A DNA stretch of 64,000 nt from Halomonas alkalicola (lineage in GTDB: Bacteria > Pseudomonadota > Gammaproteobacteria > Pseudomonadales > Halomonadaceae): assembly GCF_030704205.1 (NCBI RefSeq), contig NZ_CP131913.1, positions 1,984,001-2,048,000 of the forward strand. The letters run 5' to 3'. The notes under the pieces are model-generated. The model made no database searches. It saw only the letters and a list, made by a program, of their open reading frames with translations, and was not told the origin of the DNA. A program made the translations under genes and the position numbers. Of this stretch, positions 36,574 through 46,348 are shown piece after piece; the first letter of the stretch is position 1, and the number at the start of each line of letters is the position of its first letter.

Positions 36574-36844
36574 GGGTCCAGATAACTCTTGTCTCGGTGC
36601 ACGAAGGGGAAGGCCGGGGCCAGGCGGGCCCGCCGAATGAACGGCGCCCAGTATACACGACGTCCCGCGGGCTGCGGCCGGCAATGACGCCCGGCGGCGC
36701 CATACGATATCATGCCGCAATCCGCCATCTGCCGCGACCCCGCCCGCTTCCCGGCCGCCCCGGGGCAGCACACCGGCGCAGCGCCTGCGCTGCAAGCCAT
36801 CCCGGGCACTGAAGTGTCGCCAGCCACGCATCGAGGACAGCCCC

Positions 36845-38431
36845 ATGACGAACCCCGCCAGCCAGAGCACGCCACGCCCGGTCGCCCTGATCATCCTGGA
36901 CGGCTACGGCCATAACCCGGACGCCGCCCACAACGCCGTGCTGGCCGCCCGCACCCCGGTGATGGACCGCCTGCAGCAGGCGCATCCGGCGACCCTGATC
37001 CACACCGACGGCCGCCACGTGGGCCTGCCCGACGGCCAGATGGGCAACTCCGAGGTGGGCCACATGAACCTCGGCGCCGGCCGCGTCGTCTACCAGGACT
37101 TCACCCGCATCACCAAGGCGATCGAGGACGGCGACCTGGATCTCATCGACGCCCTGACCGCGCCCATCGATGCCGCCGTGGCGGCGGGCCGGGCGGTGCA
37201 CCTGCTGGGCCTGCTCTCCCCGGGCGGCGTGCACAGCCACGACGACCACTTCATTGCCATGGCCGAGCTGGCCGCCCGCCGCGGCGCGCAGCGTATCTAC
37301 GTCCACGGCTTCCTGGACGGTCGCGACATGCCGCCCAAGAGCGCCCTGGCCTCCCTCGAGCGCGCCAACGGGCGCCTCGCCGAGCTGGTCGGCGCCGACA
37401 ACGGCTTCGTCGCCTCCATCATCGGCCGCTACTACGCCATGGACCGCGACAACCGCTGGGATCGCGTCGAGAAGGCCTACCGCCTGCTCACCGAGGGTGT
37501 CGGCGAGTTCGAGGCGGTGAGCGCCGAGGAGGGGCTGCGCGCCGCCTACGAGCGCGGCGAGACCGACGAGTTCGTGGCCGCTACCAGCATCCGCCCCACC
37601 GGCGCCCCGGTGGTGCTGGAGGAGGGCGACGCCGCCATCTTCATGAACTTCCGCGCCGATCGCGCCCGGGAGCTGACCCGCGCCTTCGTCCAGGAAAACT
37701 TCGACGGCTTCGAGCGCCGCGTCTGCCCGCGCCTCGCCGCCGACGGCCTGGTGATGCTGACCCAGTATGCCGCCGACATCCCCGCCCCCGCGGCCTTCCC
37801 GCCGGCGTCGCTCACCAACACCCTGGGCGAGGTGATGGAGAGCCGCGGCCTGACCCAGCTGCGCATCGCCGAGACCGAGAAGTACGCCCACGTCACCTTC
37901 TTCTTCTCCGGCGGCCGCGAGGCCGAGTAGCAGGGCGAGACCCGGATCCTGGTGCCCTCCCCCCAGGATGTGAAGACCTACGACGAGAAGCCTGAGATGA
38001 GCGCCGTCGAGGTCACCGACAAGCTGGTGGCGGCCATCGAGTCCGGCGACTACGACCTGATCGTCTGCAACTACGCCAACGGCGACATGGTCGGCCACAC
38101 CGACGACTTCGACGCCGCGGTGAAGGCCATCGAGGCCGTCGACACCTGCGTGGGCCGGGTGGTGGAGGCGATCGAGAAGGTCGGCGGCGCCTGCCTGGTG
38201 ACCGCCGACCACGGCAACGCCGAGCAGATGGTCAACCCGGAGACCGGCAACCCCCAGACCGCCCACACCACCTTCGCTGTGCCGCTGATCTACGTGGGCC
38301 CGCGCCCGGCGCGGCTCCAGGAGGACGGCAGCCTGTGCGACATCGCCCCGACGCTGCTGACCCTGATGGACCAGCCGGTGCCGGAGGAGATGACCGGCCG
38401 GGTGCTGGTCGACTTCGACGCGGCCTCCTGA
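36845..38431 (+). pseudogene. gpmI: 2,3-bisphosphoglycerate-independent phosphoglycerate mutase, interrupted by an in-frame TAG
   Basis: Interconverts 3- and 2-phosphoglycerate. The full frame is 529 codons, the normal length. N-terminal metal/phosphoserine region: [19 protein letters not shown] and [19 protein letters not shown]-terminal metal ligands: [12 protein letters not shown] and [13 protein letters not shown] at 37928-37930 (codon 362) replaces what is usually an aromatic or other residue between SGGREAE and [11 protein letters not shown]. The same frame continues to the correct end, so one base change explains it. If real, neither fragment has both metal-site halves, so the protein would be inactive. 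Confidence 0.9.
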
Positions 38432-38444
38432 CGCGGGCCGCCCC

Positions 38445-39605
38445 ATGGCCAGCCCACGCCGCCTGCCCCGAGGGGCAGGCCGGCTTACGGTGGCGCTGCT
38501 GGCGCTCTGCCTGGCCGCGCCGCTGGCCGCCCAGCCGAGCGAGCGGGCGGCCCGGGAGCGGCTCGATGCCATCGGCAGCGAGATCCAGGGGGTCTCGCGA
38601 CGCCTGACCACCACGCGGGAGGCCCAGGCGGAGGCCAGCCAGGGACTGCGCCGGGTGGAGACCGCCCTGGCCGAGACCCATCGTCGCCTCGACCTCCTGC
38701 AGGAGGAGCGCGAGGAGCTGGGCGACGAGATCGTCACCCTGGAGCGGCGCCGCGACCTGCTGGAGGCGGAGCGCGCCGACCAGGTCGAGGCCCTGAATAT
38801 CCAGCTCGATGCCCTCTACCGTCTGGGCCAGAGCCCGCAGCTCAAGCTGCTGCTCAACCAGGACGACCCCGCCCGCCTCGACCGCCTACAGCACTACCTC
38901 AACCATCTCTCCCGGGCCCGCAACGCGCGTCTCGATGAGCTGGCCCGGCTCGATACCGCCCTGGGCGAGACCCGCCGCGAGCTCGACGCCCGCGGCGAGC
39001 GCCTCGACGCCCTGGCCACGGAGCTCGCCGCCCGCTCCAGCGACCTGGCCGAGCAGATGCGCGAACGAGCCGCGCTGGTGGCCGACCTCGACAGCCGCTA
39101 CGCCAGCGAACAGGTCCGCCTGACGGAGCTGGAGCAGGATCGCGCTCATGCCGAGCGGGTGCTGCGCCAGGTGCAGGAGGAGCTGGCCAGGCTCGAGCGC
39201 CCGCCCCCCTCCACCGCCATCGAGCAGACCCGGGGCGACCTGCCCTGGCCGGTGCAGGGCAGCGTCGCCTCGCGCTTCCGGGCCGGCGACGGTGTGCATC
39301 GCAACGGCATCCTGATCCAGGCCGCCGAGGGCACGCCGGTCCGGGCCGTGCACGCCGGCCGGGTGGTGTTCGCCGACTGGATGCGCGGCTTCGGCAACCT
39401 GCTGATCATCGACCACGGCGATCAGGTGATGACCCTGCACGCCCACCTCCAGCAGTTCGGCGTGCAGGTGGGGCAGGCGGTCTCCCGGGGTGACGTGCTG
39501 GGAGCGGTGGGCAACAGCGGTGGCCACCAGCGTCCGGCGCTCTACTTCGAGGTGCGCCGCGGCGGCGATCCCATCGATCCGCAGTCGTGGATCGCCACGC
39601 GCTGA
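38445..39605 (+). CDS. envC: Murein hydrolase activator EnvC
   Basis: A 386-residue periplasmic activator of the cell-separation amidases AmiA/B. A signal peptide ends near LAAPLAAQP. Two long coiled-coil stretches follow (about 35-115 and 150-250). The C-terminal LytM domain (about 275-380) has HRNGILIQAAEGTPVRAVHAG and HGDQVMTLHAHLQQFG. The zinc ligands of active LytM peptidases are not all kept, as expected for EnvC. It starts 13 bases after gpmI and precedes the ctpA gene, the conserved gpmI-envC-ctpA order. Confidence 0.93.
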   Translation: MASPRRLPRGAGRLTVALLALCLAAPLAAQPSERAARERLDAIGSEIQGVSRRLTTTREAQAEASQGLRRVETALAETHRRLDLLQEEREELGDEIVTLERRRDLLEAERADQVEALNIQLDALYRLGQSPQLKLLLNQDDPARLDRLQHYLNHLSRARNARLDELARLDTALGETRRELDARGERLDALATELAARSSDLAEQMRERAALVADLDSRYASEQVRLTELEQDRAHAERVLRQVQEELARLERPPPSTAIEQTRGDLPWPVQGSVASRFRAGDGVHRNGILIQAAEGTPVRAVHAGRVVFADWMRGFGNLLIIDHGDQVMTLHAHLQQFGVQVGQAVSRGDVLGAVGNSGGHQRPALYFEVRRGGDPIDPQSWIATR

Positions 39606-39679
39606 GGAGCGCGCTATTTCCCTGCCCGGGGCCGCCGGGCTATGCTGGCTCCCTACCGTCCCGGAACAGCGGAGATCGC

Positions 39680-40975
39680 ATGACCCCAGCGCTTCCCATG
39701 CCTGGCAGGGCCGGCCTCGCCCTCTCGCCGCGACGCCTGCTGGCCTCGCTGCTGCCCGTCGCCCTGCTGGCGCTCCCCCTGCCCGCCGTGAGCGCGGTGA
39801 ATGACGACCTGCCGGTGGAGGAGATCCAGACCTTCGCCGAGGTGTTCGAGCGCATCAAGCGCGCCTACGTGGAGGAGGTGGACGATGCCACCCTGCTGCG
39901 CAACGCCATGCGCGGCATGCTCAGCGAGCTCGACCCCCACTCCGCCTTCCTGGATCGTGAACAGTTCCAGAGCCTGCGCGAGTCGACCCAGGGCGAGTTC
40001 GGCGGGATCGGCATCGAGGTGGGGCTCGAGGACGGCCAACTGACGGTGATCACCCCCATCGATGACACCCCGGCCTCCCGTGCCGGCCTGCAGGCCCGCG
40101 ACCAGATCCTGAGCATCGACGACACCCCCACCGAGCGCCTCTCGCTGCAGGAGGCGGTCAACCTGATGCGCGGCGAGCCGGGCACCCGCATCGAGCTCAC
40201 CATCCTGCGCCGCGGCGAGAGCTCGCCGCGCACCGTCACCCTGACCCGCGAGGTGATCCGCACCGAGAGCGTGCGCAGCGAGCTTTTGGAGCCAGGCTTC
40301 GGCTACCTGCGCGTCACCCAGTTCCAGACCCGCACCGGCGACCAGGTCGCCGAGCAGATTCGCCGCCTGGAGCGCGAGGCACCGCTGAGCGGCCTGGTGC
40401 TCGACCTGCGCAACAATCCCGGCGGGGTGCTGCAGGCGGCGGTGGGCGTCGCCGACGCCTTCCTCGATAGCGGCCTGATCGTCTATACCGAGGGGCGCCT
40501 GCCGGACACCGAGATGCAGTTCAGCGCCAGCCCGGGCAGCGCCGCCCCGGAAGTGCCCCTGGTGGTGCTGATCAACGGCGGCAGCGCCTCGGCGGCGGAG
40601 ATCGTCGCCGGCGCCCTGCAGGACCAGCGCCGGGCGGTGGTGATGGGCACCGAGAGCTTCGGCAAGGGCTCGGTGCAGCAGATCATGCCGCTGGGCAACG
40701 GCGAGGGGCTCAAGCTCACCACGGCGCTCTACTACACCCCCAACGGCCGCTCCATCCAGGCCCAGGGCATCGAGCCCGACGTGGAGGTGGTGCGCGGCCG
40801 GGTGGAGGTGACGGAGACGGGCCGCGAGGTGCGCGAGGCGGACCTCGAGGGGCACCTGCGCTCCCGCGACGCGCCGCGGGAGCGCGCCGAGCTCAGCGAG
40901 CGCCTGCGCGAGGACTACCAGCTCGGCGAGGCGCTCAACCTGCTCAAGGCGCTCAATGTGTTGAGCCGGCGCTAG
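39680..40975 (+). CDS. ctpA: C-terminal processing (S41) peptidase
   Basis: A 431-residue secreted serine protease that trims the C-termini of envelope proteins. It has a signal peptide (VALLALPLPAVSAV) and a PDZ domain around 85-165 (GEFGGIGIEVGLEDGQLTVI). The catalytic domain holds the Ser in LINGGSASAAEIVAGAL and the Lys in GTESFGKGSVQQI. The ATG at 39680 follows GCGGAGATC; the in-frame start at 39587 lies inside envC. It converges on the ubiI-like gene 10 bases away. Its role in peptidoglycan-hydrolase control is inferred from the neighbouring envC. Confidence 0.93.
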   Translation: MTPALPMPGRAGLALSPRRLLASLLPVALLALPLPAVSAVNDDLPVEEIQTFAEVFERIKRAYVEEVDDATLLRNAMRGMLSELDPHSAFLDREQFQSLRESTQGEFGGIGIEVGLEDGQLTVITPIDDTPASRAGLQARDQILSIDDTPTERLSLQEAVNLMRGEPGTRIELTILRRGESSPRTVTLTREVIRTESVRSELLEPGFGYLRVTQFQTRTGDQVAEQIRRLEREAPLSGLVLDLRNNPGGVLQAAVGVADAFLDSGLIVYTEGRLPDTEMQFSASPGSAAPEVPLVVLINGGSASAAEIVAGALQDQRRAVVMGTESFGKGSVQQIMPLGNGEGLKLTTALYYTPNGRSIQAQGIEPDVEVVRGRVEVTETGREVREADLEGHLRSRDAPRERAELSERLREDYQLGEALNLLKALNVLSRR

Positions 40976-40985
40976 GCCGGCTCCA

Positions 40986-42287
40986 TCAGCGGCATGTCCT
41001 AGGCAGCCGTCCCCGATGCCCCGTCGCCTGCTGCAGCAGCAGGCGCTTGAGCGGGGTAAGCCGGTCCACGGCGCCCATGCCCAGGTTGCGGGCCAGCGCC
41101 AGCGCCGGGTGGCGCGCACCGAACAGCAGCCGGAAGCCATCCATCAGCGCCAGCATGCCGGCGTTGTCGCCGCGCCGGCGCCGCGCATAGCGGGCCAGGA
41201 CCCGCTCATCGCCCAGCGCCGCGCCGCGTCGCCGCGCCGCCAGCAGCTCCTCCGCCAGCACCGCCGCATCCATCAGCCCGAGGTTAACCCCCTGGCCCGC
41301 CAGGGGGTGAATGCTGTGGGCGGCATCCCCCACCAGCGCCAGCCCCGGCAGCACATAGCGCTCGGCATGGCGCTGCACCAGCGGGAAGGCCACCGCGCGG
41401 TCCACCACCGTCACCTCACCCAGCCGATGGTCGATGGCCGCCGCTAGCGCCTCTCCCAGCGCCTCGGGCGCCAGGCCCAGCAGCCGCTCGGCCTCCTCCG
41501 GCGAGGTGGACCAGACGATGGAGCAGTGGTCAGACTCGCCGTTCAGGCGCAGCGGCAGGAAGGCCAGGGGGCCGGTGGGCAGGAAGGCCTGACGGGCCAC
41601 CTCGCCGTGGGGCCTCGCCACCTTCACCGTGGTCACCATTGCCCGGTGGCCGGTATCGCGCTGGCGGGTCTCGATGCCGGCGAGCTCGCGCAGCGGCGAG
41701 CGGGCGCCATCGGCGGCCACCACCAGGGGGGCCACCAGACGGCGGCCATCCGCCAGGTGCACGCACCGCCCCCCCTCGGCGTCCGTCAAGCCGGTCACTC
41801 GGGCACCCAGCAGCAGCCGCACCGAGGGCAGCGCCACCAGGCGCCGCTCCAGGGCGGCCTGGGTCACGTCGTTCTCGACGATATGGCCCAGCTTCGCCAC
41901 TCCGGCCTGCTCGGCGGAGAAGCTCACCTCGCCGCTGCCCTCGGCTTCCCACACCTGCATGAACCGGTAGGGGCTGATGCGACGCGCCGCCATCCACTCC
42001 CAGGCACCGAGCCGCTCCAGCAGCCGCTGGGAGACCGGCGTCAGCGCGCTGACCCGCATGCCGGGCCGCCCACGCCCCACCGCCTCGTGGTCCAGCAGCG
42101 ACTCGCGGGCGTCCACCAGGGCCACCTCGACACCCGCCTGGCCCAGCAGGCAGGCCAGGGCCGCCCCGACCATGCCGGCCCCGACCACCACCACCTCGGC
42201 GTGCTCCGCGACGCCCGCCGGTCGTTCGTCGTGGCCCTGAGGCTCCGCACTCGCCTCCATCGGCCGCTCCTTGCCCACTGCACTCAT
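40986..42287 (-). CDS. UbiH/UbiI/VisC-family FAD-dependent hydroxylase
   Basis: A 433-residue flavoprotein monooxygenase of aerobic ubiquinone synthesis. The FAD motif VVVVGAGMVGAALACLLG is near residue 33. The DG motif is AADGARSPLREL near 190 and the second FAD motif GDAAHSIHPLAGQGVNLG near 310. It is probably UbiI (C5 hydroxylation) or a paralogue and acts in the membrane-associated Ubi complex. The start ATG at 42287 follows GAGGAAG. It is downstream of the disrupted ubiH-like gene by 26 bases, the usual ubiH-ubiI pair. Confidence 0.9.
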   Translation of the reverse strand: MSAVGKERPMEASAEPQGHDERPAGVAEHAEVVVVGAGMVGAALACLLGQAGVEVALVDARESLLDHEAVGRGRPGMRVSALTPVSQRLLERLGAWEWMAARRISPYRFMQVWEAEGSGEVSFSAEQAGVAKLGHIVENDVTQAALERRLVALPSVRLLLGARVTGLTDAEGGRCVHLADGRRLVAPLVVAADGARSPLRELAGIETRQRDTGHRAMVTTVKVARPHGEVARQAFLPTGPLAFLPLRLNGESDHCSIVWSTSPEEAERLLGLAPEALGEALAAAIDHRLGEVTVVDRAVAFPLVQRHAERYVLPGLALVGDAAHSIHPLAGQGVNLGLMDAAVLAEELLAARRRGAALGDERVLARYARRRRGDNAGMLALMDGFRLLFGARHPALALARNLGMGAVDRLTPLKRLLLQQATGHRGRLPRTCR

Positions 42288-42313
42288 GGTCGCTTCCTCA
42301 TGATGTCTCTCCT

Positions 42314-43592
42314 CTAGCGTTCCAGCCCCATGGCGCGCCGTGCCAGGCCGCGGCGCAGCGGGCCGGCCAGGTTGAGGCCGATCAGCCCCGCCGCCCGGGC
42401 ATGGGAGAGCAGCGCGCTCTCGATGCCGAACAGCCGCACCAGGCCATCGCTGAACCGGACCACGTTGTGACGGTCGGCGTGGCGGCGCGCCTCGAAGTCG
42501 GCCAGCACCCCGGCGCTGCCCGGTGCCTCGCCGCGCTGCCGGCCGGCCTCCATGGCGGCCACCAGGTCCATCACCCCGCGCAGCGCCAGGTTGAAGCCCT
42601 GCCCCGCCACCGGATGCAGCGCATGGGCCGCGTTGCCCAGCACCGCCAGGCCCGGGCGCGTGGTCTCGCGAGCGGTCACCAGGCTCAGCGGATAGGCATG
42701 GCGGCTCCCCACCCGCCGGAACCGTCCGGCGCGGTCGCCGAAGGCCCGCTGCAGCTCGGCCAGGAAGTCGCCGTCGCCGAGGGCCAGCCGGCGCTGCTCG
42801 GCGCCCAGCGGGTGGGTCCAGACCAGCTCCATGGCCTGGCCGCGCAGCGGCAGCAGGGCGATGGGGCCCTCCGGGGTGAAGCGCTCCCAGGCCTCCCCGT
42901 CGTGGGGCCGGCTCAGCTCGACGCTGGTGATCAGCGCCACCTGGTCGTAGGGGTGGCTGTCGCTCTCGATGCCGAGCCGCTCCTTGAGCCCCGAGCGGCC
43001 GCCGTCGGCCAGCACGGTGAGCCCGGCCTCGAGGCGCTCCCCGTCGGAGAGGGTGAGACGGTGGCCGCCGGACGTCGGCGCGATCTTCTCCACCCTGGCC
43101 GGACAGTGCCAGGCGATGGGCAGCTCGGCCAGGCGCCGATGCAGCACCCGCCCCATCCAGGCATTGGGAATCACATGCCCCAGGGCGGCCACTCCCAGCT
43201 CCTCGCTGGTGAGCCGGGTCGCCCCGAAGCGGCCGCGTTCGCTGACGTGGATACGCCGGATCGGCGCGGCGTGCTCGGCCAGGGCCGGCCACAGCCCCAT
43301 GCCGGCGAAGTGCTCCGCCGACCCCTGGGCGATGGCGCTGGCCCTGGCATCGAAGCTGGGCTGGAAGGGGGCGTCGGCCATCTCGCGGATCGGGGCGGCC
43401 TCGATCACCGCCACCGACAGGCCGGCCCGTTCGATCATGGGCACCAGGGCGCAGGCCAGGCTGGCTGGCCCCCCCCACCAGGCCGCCGCCGACGATGGCG
43501 ATATCCACGCGACGCGGGGTCCGGGCGCCGCCCGGGACGGCCTCCGGGTCGCCCGCCCGGCCAGGGCGAGCTGAGGGTCGGGGTTGATTCAC
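42314..43592 (-). pseudogene. ubiH: UbiH-like FAD-dependent hydroxylase, frameshifted near the N-terminus
   Basis: Two reading frames together make a normal UbiH (about 424 residues; C6 hydroxylation of the ubiquinone ring). The GTG at 43592 follows GGAGATGCC and gives RRVDIAIVGGGLVGGAS. The frame is then lost, and the proper frame resumes with PMIERAGLSVAVIEAAP and runs to 42314, including GNAAHALHPVAGQGFNLAL. The shift is +1. It lies at GGCTGGCT (43459-43466), a 4-base direct repeat next to a run of eight Cs (43469-43476). Removing one GGCT copy restores GGGLVGGASLACAL. The Rossmann motif would be lost in the present form. Confidence 0.85.
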
Positions 43593-43660
43593 GGCATCTC
43601 CGAGCAGGATATTTCGTAATGTAAATTACATAATGCTGAATTCGATGGCTGTTGTGGCGA

Positions 43661-44998
43661 TCACTCTGCCGCCATCAGCGCCTCGATCTCGTCGATTCCC
43701 TTGGGCACTCCGGCGGTTAGCACCTCATGCCCGCCGGCGGTGACCACCACATCGTCCTCGATGCGGATGCCGATGCCGCGGAAGGCGGCGGGAATATCCT
43801 CATCGGCGGGAACGTAGAGGCCGGGCTCCACGGTCAGCACCATGCCCGGCACTAGGGAGCGCGGCTCCCCCGCCTGGCGGTAGCCGCCCACGTCATGGAC
43901 GTCGAGCCCCAGCCAGTGGGAGGTGGAGTGCAGGTAGAAGCGCCGGTAGCTCTCGTCATCGATGCGCGCCTGCACCTCGCCCTCGAGCAGCCCCAGGCCG
44001 ATCAGCCCCTCGGTGAGGCCCCGCACCACGCCCTCGTGGAGCTCGGCCAGGGTCACCCCGGGCGCGATCGCCGCCACGGCCCGCTCCTGAACCCCCAGCA
44101 CCAGGGCATAGAGGGCGCGCTGGGCCTCGCTGAAGCGGCCGTTTACCGGGAAGGTGCGGGTGATGTCGCCGGCATAGAGGTCGAACTCGGCGCCGGCGTC
44201 GATCAGCACCAGGTCGCCGTCCCGCAGCGGGGCGCGGTTCTCGATGTAGTGCAGCACACAGGCATTGGCGCCGCCACCGACGATGCTGGCGTAGGCCGGC
44301 CCGCTGCCGCCCTGCCAGCGGAACTCGTGCTCCAGCTCGGCCTGGAGGTGGTACTCGGCGAGCCCCGGGCGCGCCGTGCGCATGGCCCGCACATGGGCCC
44401 TAGCGGAGATCCGTGCGGCATGGCGCAGCAGCGCGAGCTCCGCCTCGCTCTTGATCAGCCGCGCCTCGTGGAGCAGCGGCGCCACGTCCGCCAGCGCCGC
44501 CGGGGGCGAAGCGCCCTGGCGGACCCTGGCCGCCAGGGCGCTGCGCACCTCCTCGGCGATGGCCATGGCCTCGGGGCTGTCCAGGGGCAGGTAGAGGGTG
44601 CGACGGCCGTCCAGCATCGCCTCGAGCCGCTCGTCGCGCTCGGCGTTCTCGAAGGCCTGGTCCACCGCGTGCTCGCGCACTGCACCCTCGGCGCCCAGCC
44701 GGATGCCGGTCCAGGCCTCCATCAGCGGATTGCGATCCTGGCAGAAGAGCACGCTCTCGCCCTCGGGGCGCCCCGGCAGCAGCACCAGCAGGGCATCGGG
44801 CTCCGGGAATCCCGTCAGGTAGTGGAAGTCGCTGTCCTGGCGGAAGGGAAACTCGCTGTCCCGGGAGCGGGTGACCAGGGAGGCACCGGGCAGCAGCACG
44901 GCGCTGTCGGCGGGCAGCGCCGCCATCAGGGCGCGGCGCCGCGCCAGGTACTCATCGTTGGTGATGGGGGCAGGGCGGGGCAGGATCTCGGGCAGCAT
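43661..44998 (-). CDS. pepP: Xaa-Pro aminopeptidase
   Basis: A 445-residue di-metal peptidase removing N-terminal residues before proline. The pita-bread domain has the metal ligands in DAGAEFDLYAGDITRTFP near 262-273, HSTSHWLGLDVHD near 358, TVEPGLYVP near 388 and GIGIRIEDDVVVT near 411. The N-terminal domain (about 1-170) contains SAVLLPGASLVTRSRDSEFPF. The start ATG at 44998 follows AGGAGCCTCC. It lies between ygfB and ubiH, a gene order conserved in gammaproteobacteria. Confidence 0.96.
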   Translation of the reverse strand: MLPEILPRPAPITNDEYLARRRALMAALPADSAVLLPGASLVTRSRDSEFPFRQDSDFHYLTGFPEPDALLVLLPGRPEGESVLFCQDRNPLMEAWTGIRLGAEGAVREHAVDQAFENAERDERLEAMLDGRRTLYLPLDSPEAMAIAEEVRSALAARVRQGASPPAALADVAPLLHEARLIKSEAELALLRHAARISARAHVRAMRTARPGLAEYHLQAELEHEFRWQGGSGPAYASIVGGGANACVLHYIENRAPLRDGDLVLIDAGAEFDLYAGDITRTFPVNGRFSEAQRALYALVLGVQERAVAAIAPGVTLAELHEGVVRGLTEGLIGLGLLEGEVQARIDDESYRRFYLHSTSHWLGLDVHDVGGYRQAGEPRSLVPGMVLTVEPGLYVPADEDIPAAFRGIGIRIEDDVVVTAGGHEVLTAGVPKGIDEIEALMAAE

Positions 44999-45048
44999 GG
45001 AGGCTCCTCTGGATGGGGGTCGGCGGCTGGGCTCAGGCAGGCACAGGG

Positions 45049-45627
45049 TCAGTGGCGGGTGTCGTCCCCGGCATCCTCGACCTGGGGCCTGCCGGGATGC
45101 TGCTCGGTGTAGAGCAGCATGGCGGCCATGCGGACATGTTCGGTGAGGGCGAAGAGGTCCCCCTCGTTCTCGGCGCTCTCCTCGAGCTCGACCTCCATGG
45201 CAGCCACGGCGGCCAGGTCGTCGAGGGCTTCACGCAGGGCAGGCGACCAGGCCTCGCGGGGGCCGTCACCGGCGTCCCTGACCACCTCCAGGAAGCCCAG
45301 GGTCCACTCCTGGAGCCCCCGGGCGCGCTCGGCCAGGGAGAAGAGATCGTCGGGCAGCAGCGGCTCGAAGCCGAGCTCGCTGCCGGCCAGGGCGTCGAGG
45401 GTCTGGCGCCGCCAGCCGAGGAAGCGTTCGGCACTGGGCTCGTCGCGGGGCTGCTCGACGCCCAGTGCCAGGCAGACCTCCTCGAGCCAGGCCTCGGCGG
45501 AGAGGTCGTGCATGGCCAGGCCAGCACACAGGCGGCCATCCAGGAAGGCCGGCGACTGCATGCTGCCGTGGAGCAGAAAGAGGTCGGCGATGGTGGAGAA
45601 GTCCTGGCGTTCGTTGATCAGTGACAT
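45049..45627 (-). CDS. ygfB: UPF0149 family protein (YgfB)
   Basis: A 192-residue acidic helical protein of the YgfB/UPF0149 family. Family pattern: ELHG-type LFLLHGSMQSPAFLDGRLCAGLA near residue 15 and EWTLGFLEVV near 105. In Pseudomonas YgfB has been linked to beta-lactam resistance by dampening ampDh3 expression; whether that holds here is unknown. The ATG at 45627 gives MSLINERQDF; upstream in-frame starts overlap the promoter region shared with zapA. It is in the conserved ygfB-pepP-ubiH-ubiI order. Confidence 0.9.
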   Translation of the reverse strand: MSLINERQDFSTIADLFLLHGSMQSPAFLDGRLCAGLAMHDLSAEAWLEEVCLALGVEQPRDEPSAERFLGWRRQTLDALAGSELGFEPLLPDDLFSLAERARGLQEWTLGFLEVVRDAGDGPREAWSPALREALDDLAAVAAMEVELEESAENEGDLFALTEHVRMAAMLLYTEQHPGRPQVEDAGDDTRH

Positions 45628-45802
45628 GAGATGATCCGTGACGGGTGCGGGCAAGAAAGAGCCTCGCCGGGGGCGGCGCGTTGACCGCCCCGGAAGGGCT
45701 CTCTTATAGTGAGGTCCGAAACCTTTCCTGCCATGGATGTTAACGCATCGGGCCACCGGGGCGCGCGGCAGCTCTCCCGGCAGGCCGACCCGGAGCCTTC
45801 CG

Positions 45803-46102
45803 ATGACCGACGCCTCGCGTCCGACCACCGATATCACCCTGCTGGGGCGCAGCTACATCATTGCCTGCCCGCCCGACGAGCAGGACAAGCTGGAGCGCGC
45901 CGCCCGCTACCTGGACCGCGCCATGGGCGGCATCCACGCCCAGAACAACCTGCTTGGCACCGAGCGGATCGCCATCATGGCGGCCCTCAACATCGCCAAC
46001 GAACTCCTCGAGGCACTGGACACCCAGCGCGCCAGCGAGCGTCACCTGGACACGCTGAGTGCCCGCCTGGCGCGCGCTCTGGCCGATGCCCCCCAGCGCT
46101 GA
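45803..46102 (+). CDS. zapA: Cell division protein ZapA
   Basis: A 99-residue FtsZ-binding protein that bundles Z-ring filaments. The N-terminal globular part is ITLLGRSYIIACPPDEQDKLERAARYLD. A helix follows with IAIMAALNIANELLEA, then a short coiled coil. The ATG at 45803 follows CGGAGCCTTCCG. It is divergent from ygfB and lies directly upstream of 6S RNA, matching the zapA-ssrS-fau arrangement of gammaproteobacteria. Confidence 0.93.
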   Translation: MTDASRPTTDITLLGRSYIIACPPDEQDKLERAARYLDRAMGGIHAQNNLLGTERIAIMAALNIANELLEALDTQRASERHLDTLSARLARALADAPQR

Positions 46103-46121
46103 GCGCCCGCTGCAGAATCCG

Positions 46122-46150
46122 TTGGCCACTCCCAGTGGCTCTGGTAGGAT
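46122..46150 (+). promoter_or_regulatory. Candidate promoter of 6S RNA
   Basis: TTGGCC (46122-46127) and TAGGAT (46145-46150) with a 17-base spacer, ending six bases before the 5' base of the predicted 6S closing stem. Confidence 0.55.
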
Positions 46151-46156
46151 GAAGGT

Positions 46157-46340
46157 GTTCCCTGGGGTGTTTGCCAGTCGTTATCGTCCCTCGAGCCTAT
46201 GCGCAGTACCCAGGGGGCCATATGCTAGCCGGACCCGTGTGCATGTCCGTGCGTCGGAAAGCCTGACGGTTCGGCTGCGGCCACCCACCTTGAACCACTG
46301 GGTTCAAGGGCCAGAACGACAGCGGCACTCTGGGGAACCT
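46157..46340 (+). ncRNA. ssrS: 6S RNA
   Basis: About 184 bases between zapA and fau. 6S RNA mimics an open promoter and sequesters sigma-70 RNA polymerase. GTTCCCTGGGGTG (46157-46169) pairs with CACTCTGGGGAAC (46326-46338) as a 13-bp closing stem with G-U pairs. The near-terminal hairpin ACCTTGAACC-ACT-GGGTTCAAGG (around 46290-46312) matches the E. coli 6S hairpin closely. The ends are estimated from the stem and promoter. Confidence 0.88.
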
Positions 46341-46348
46341 CGTCTGCC

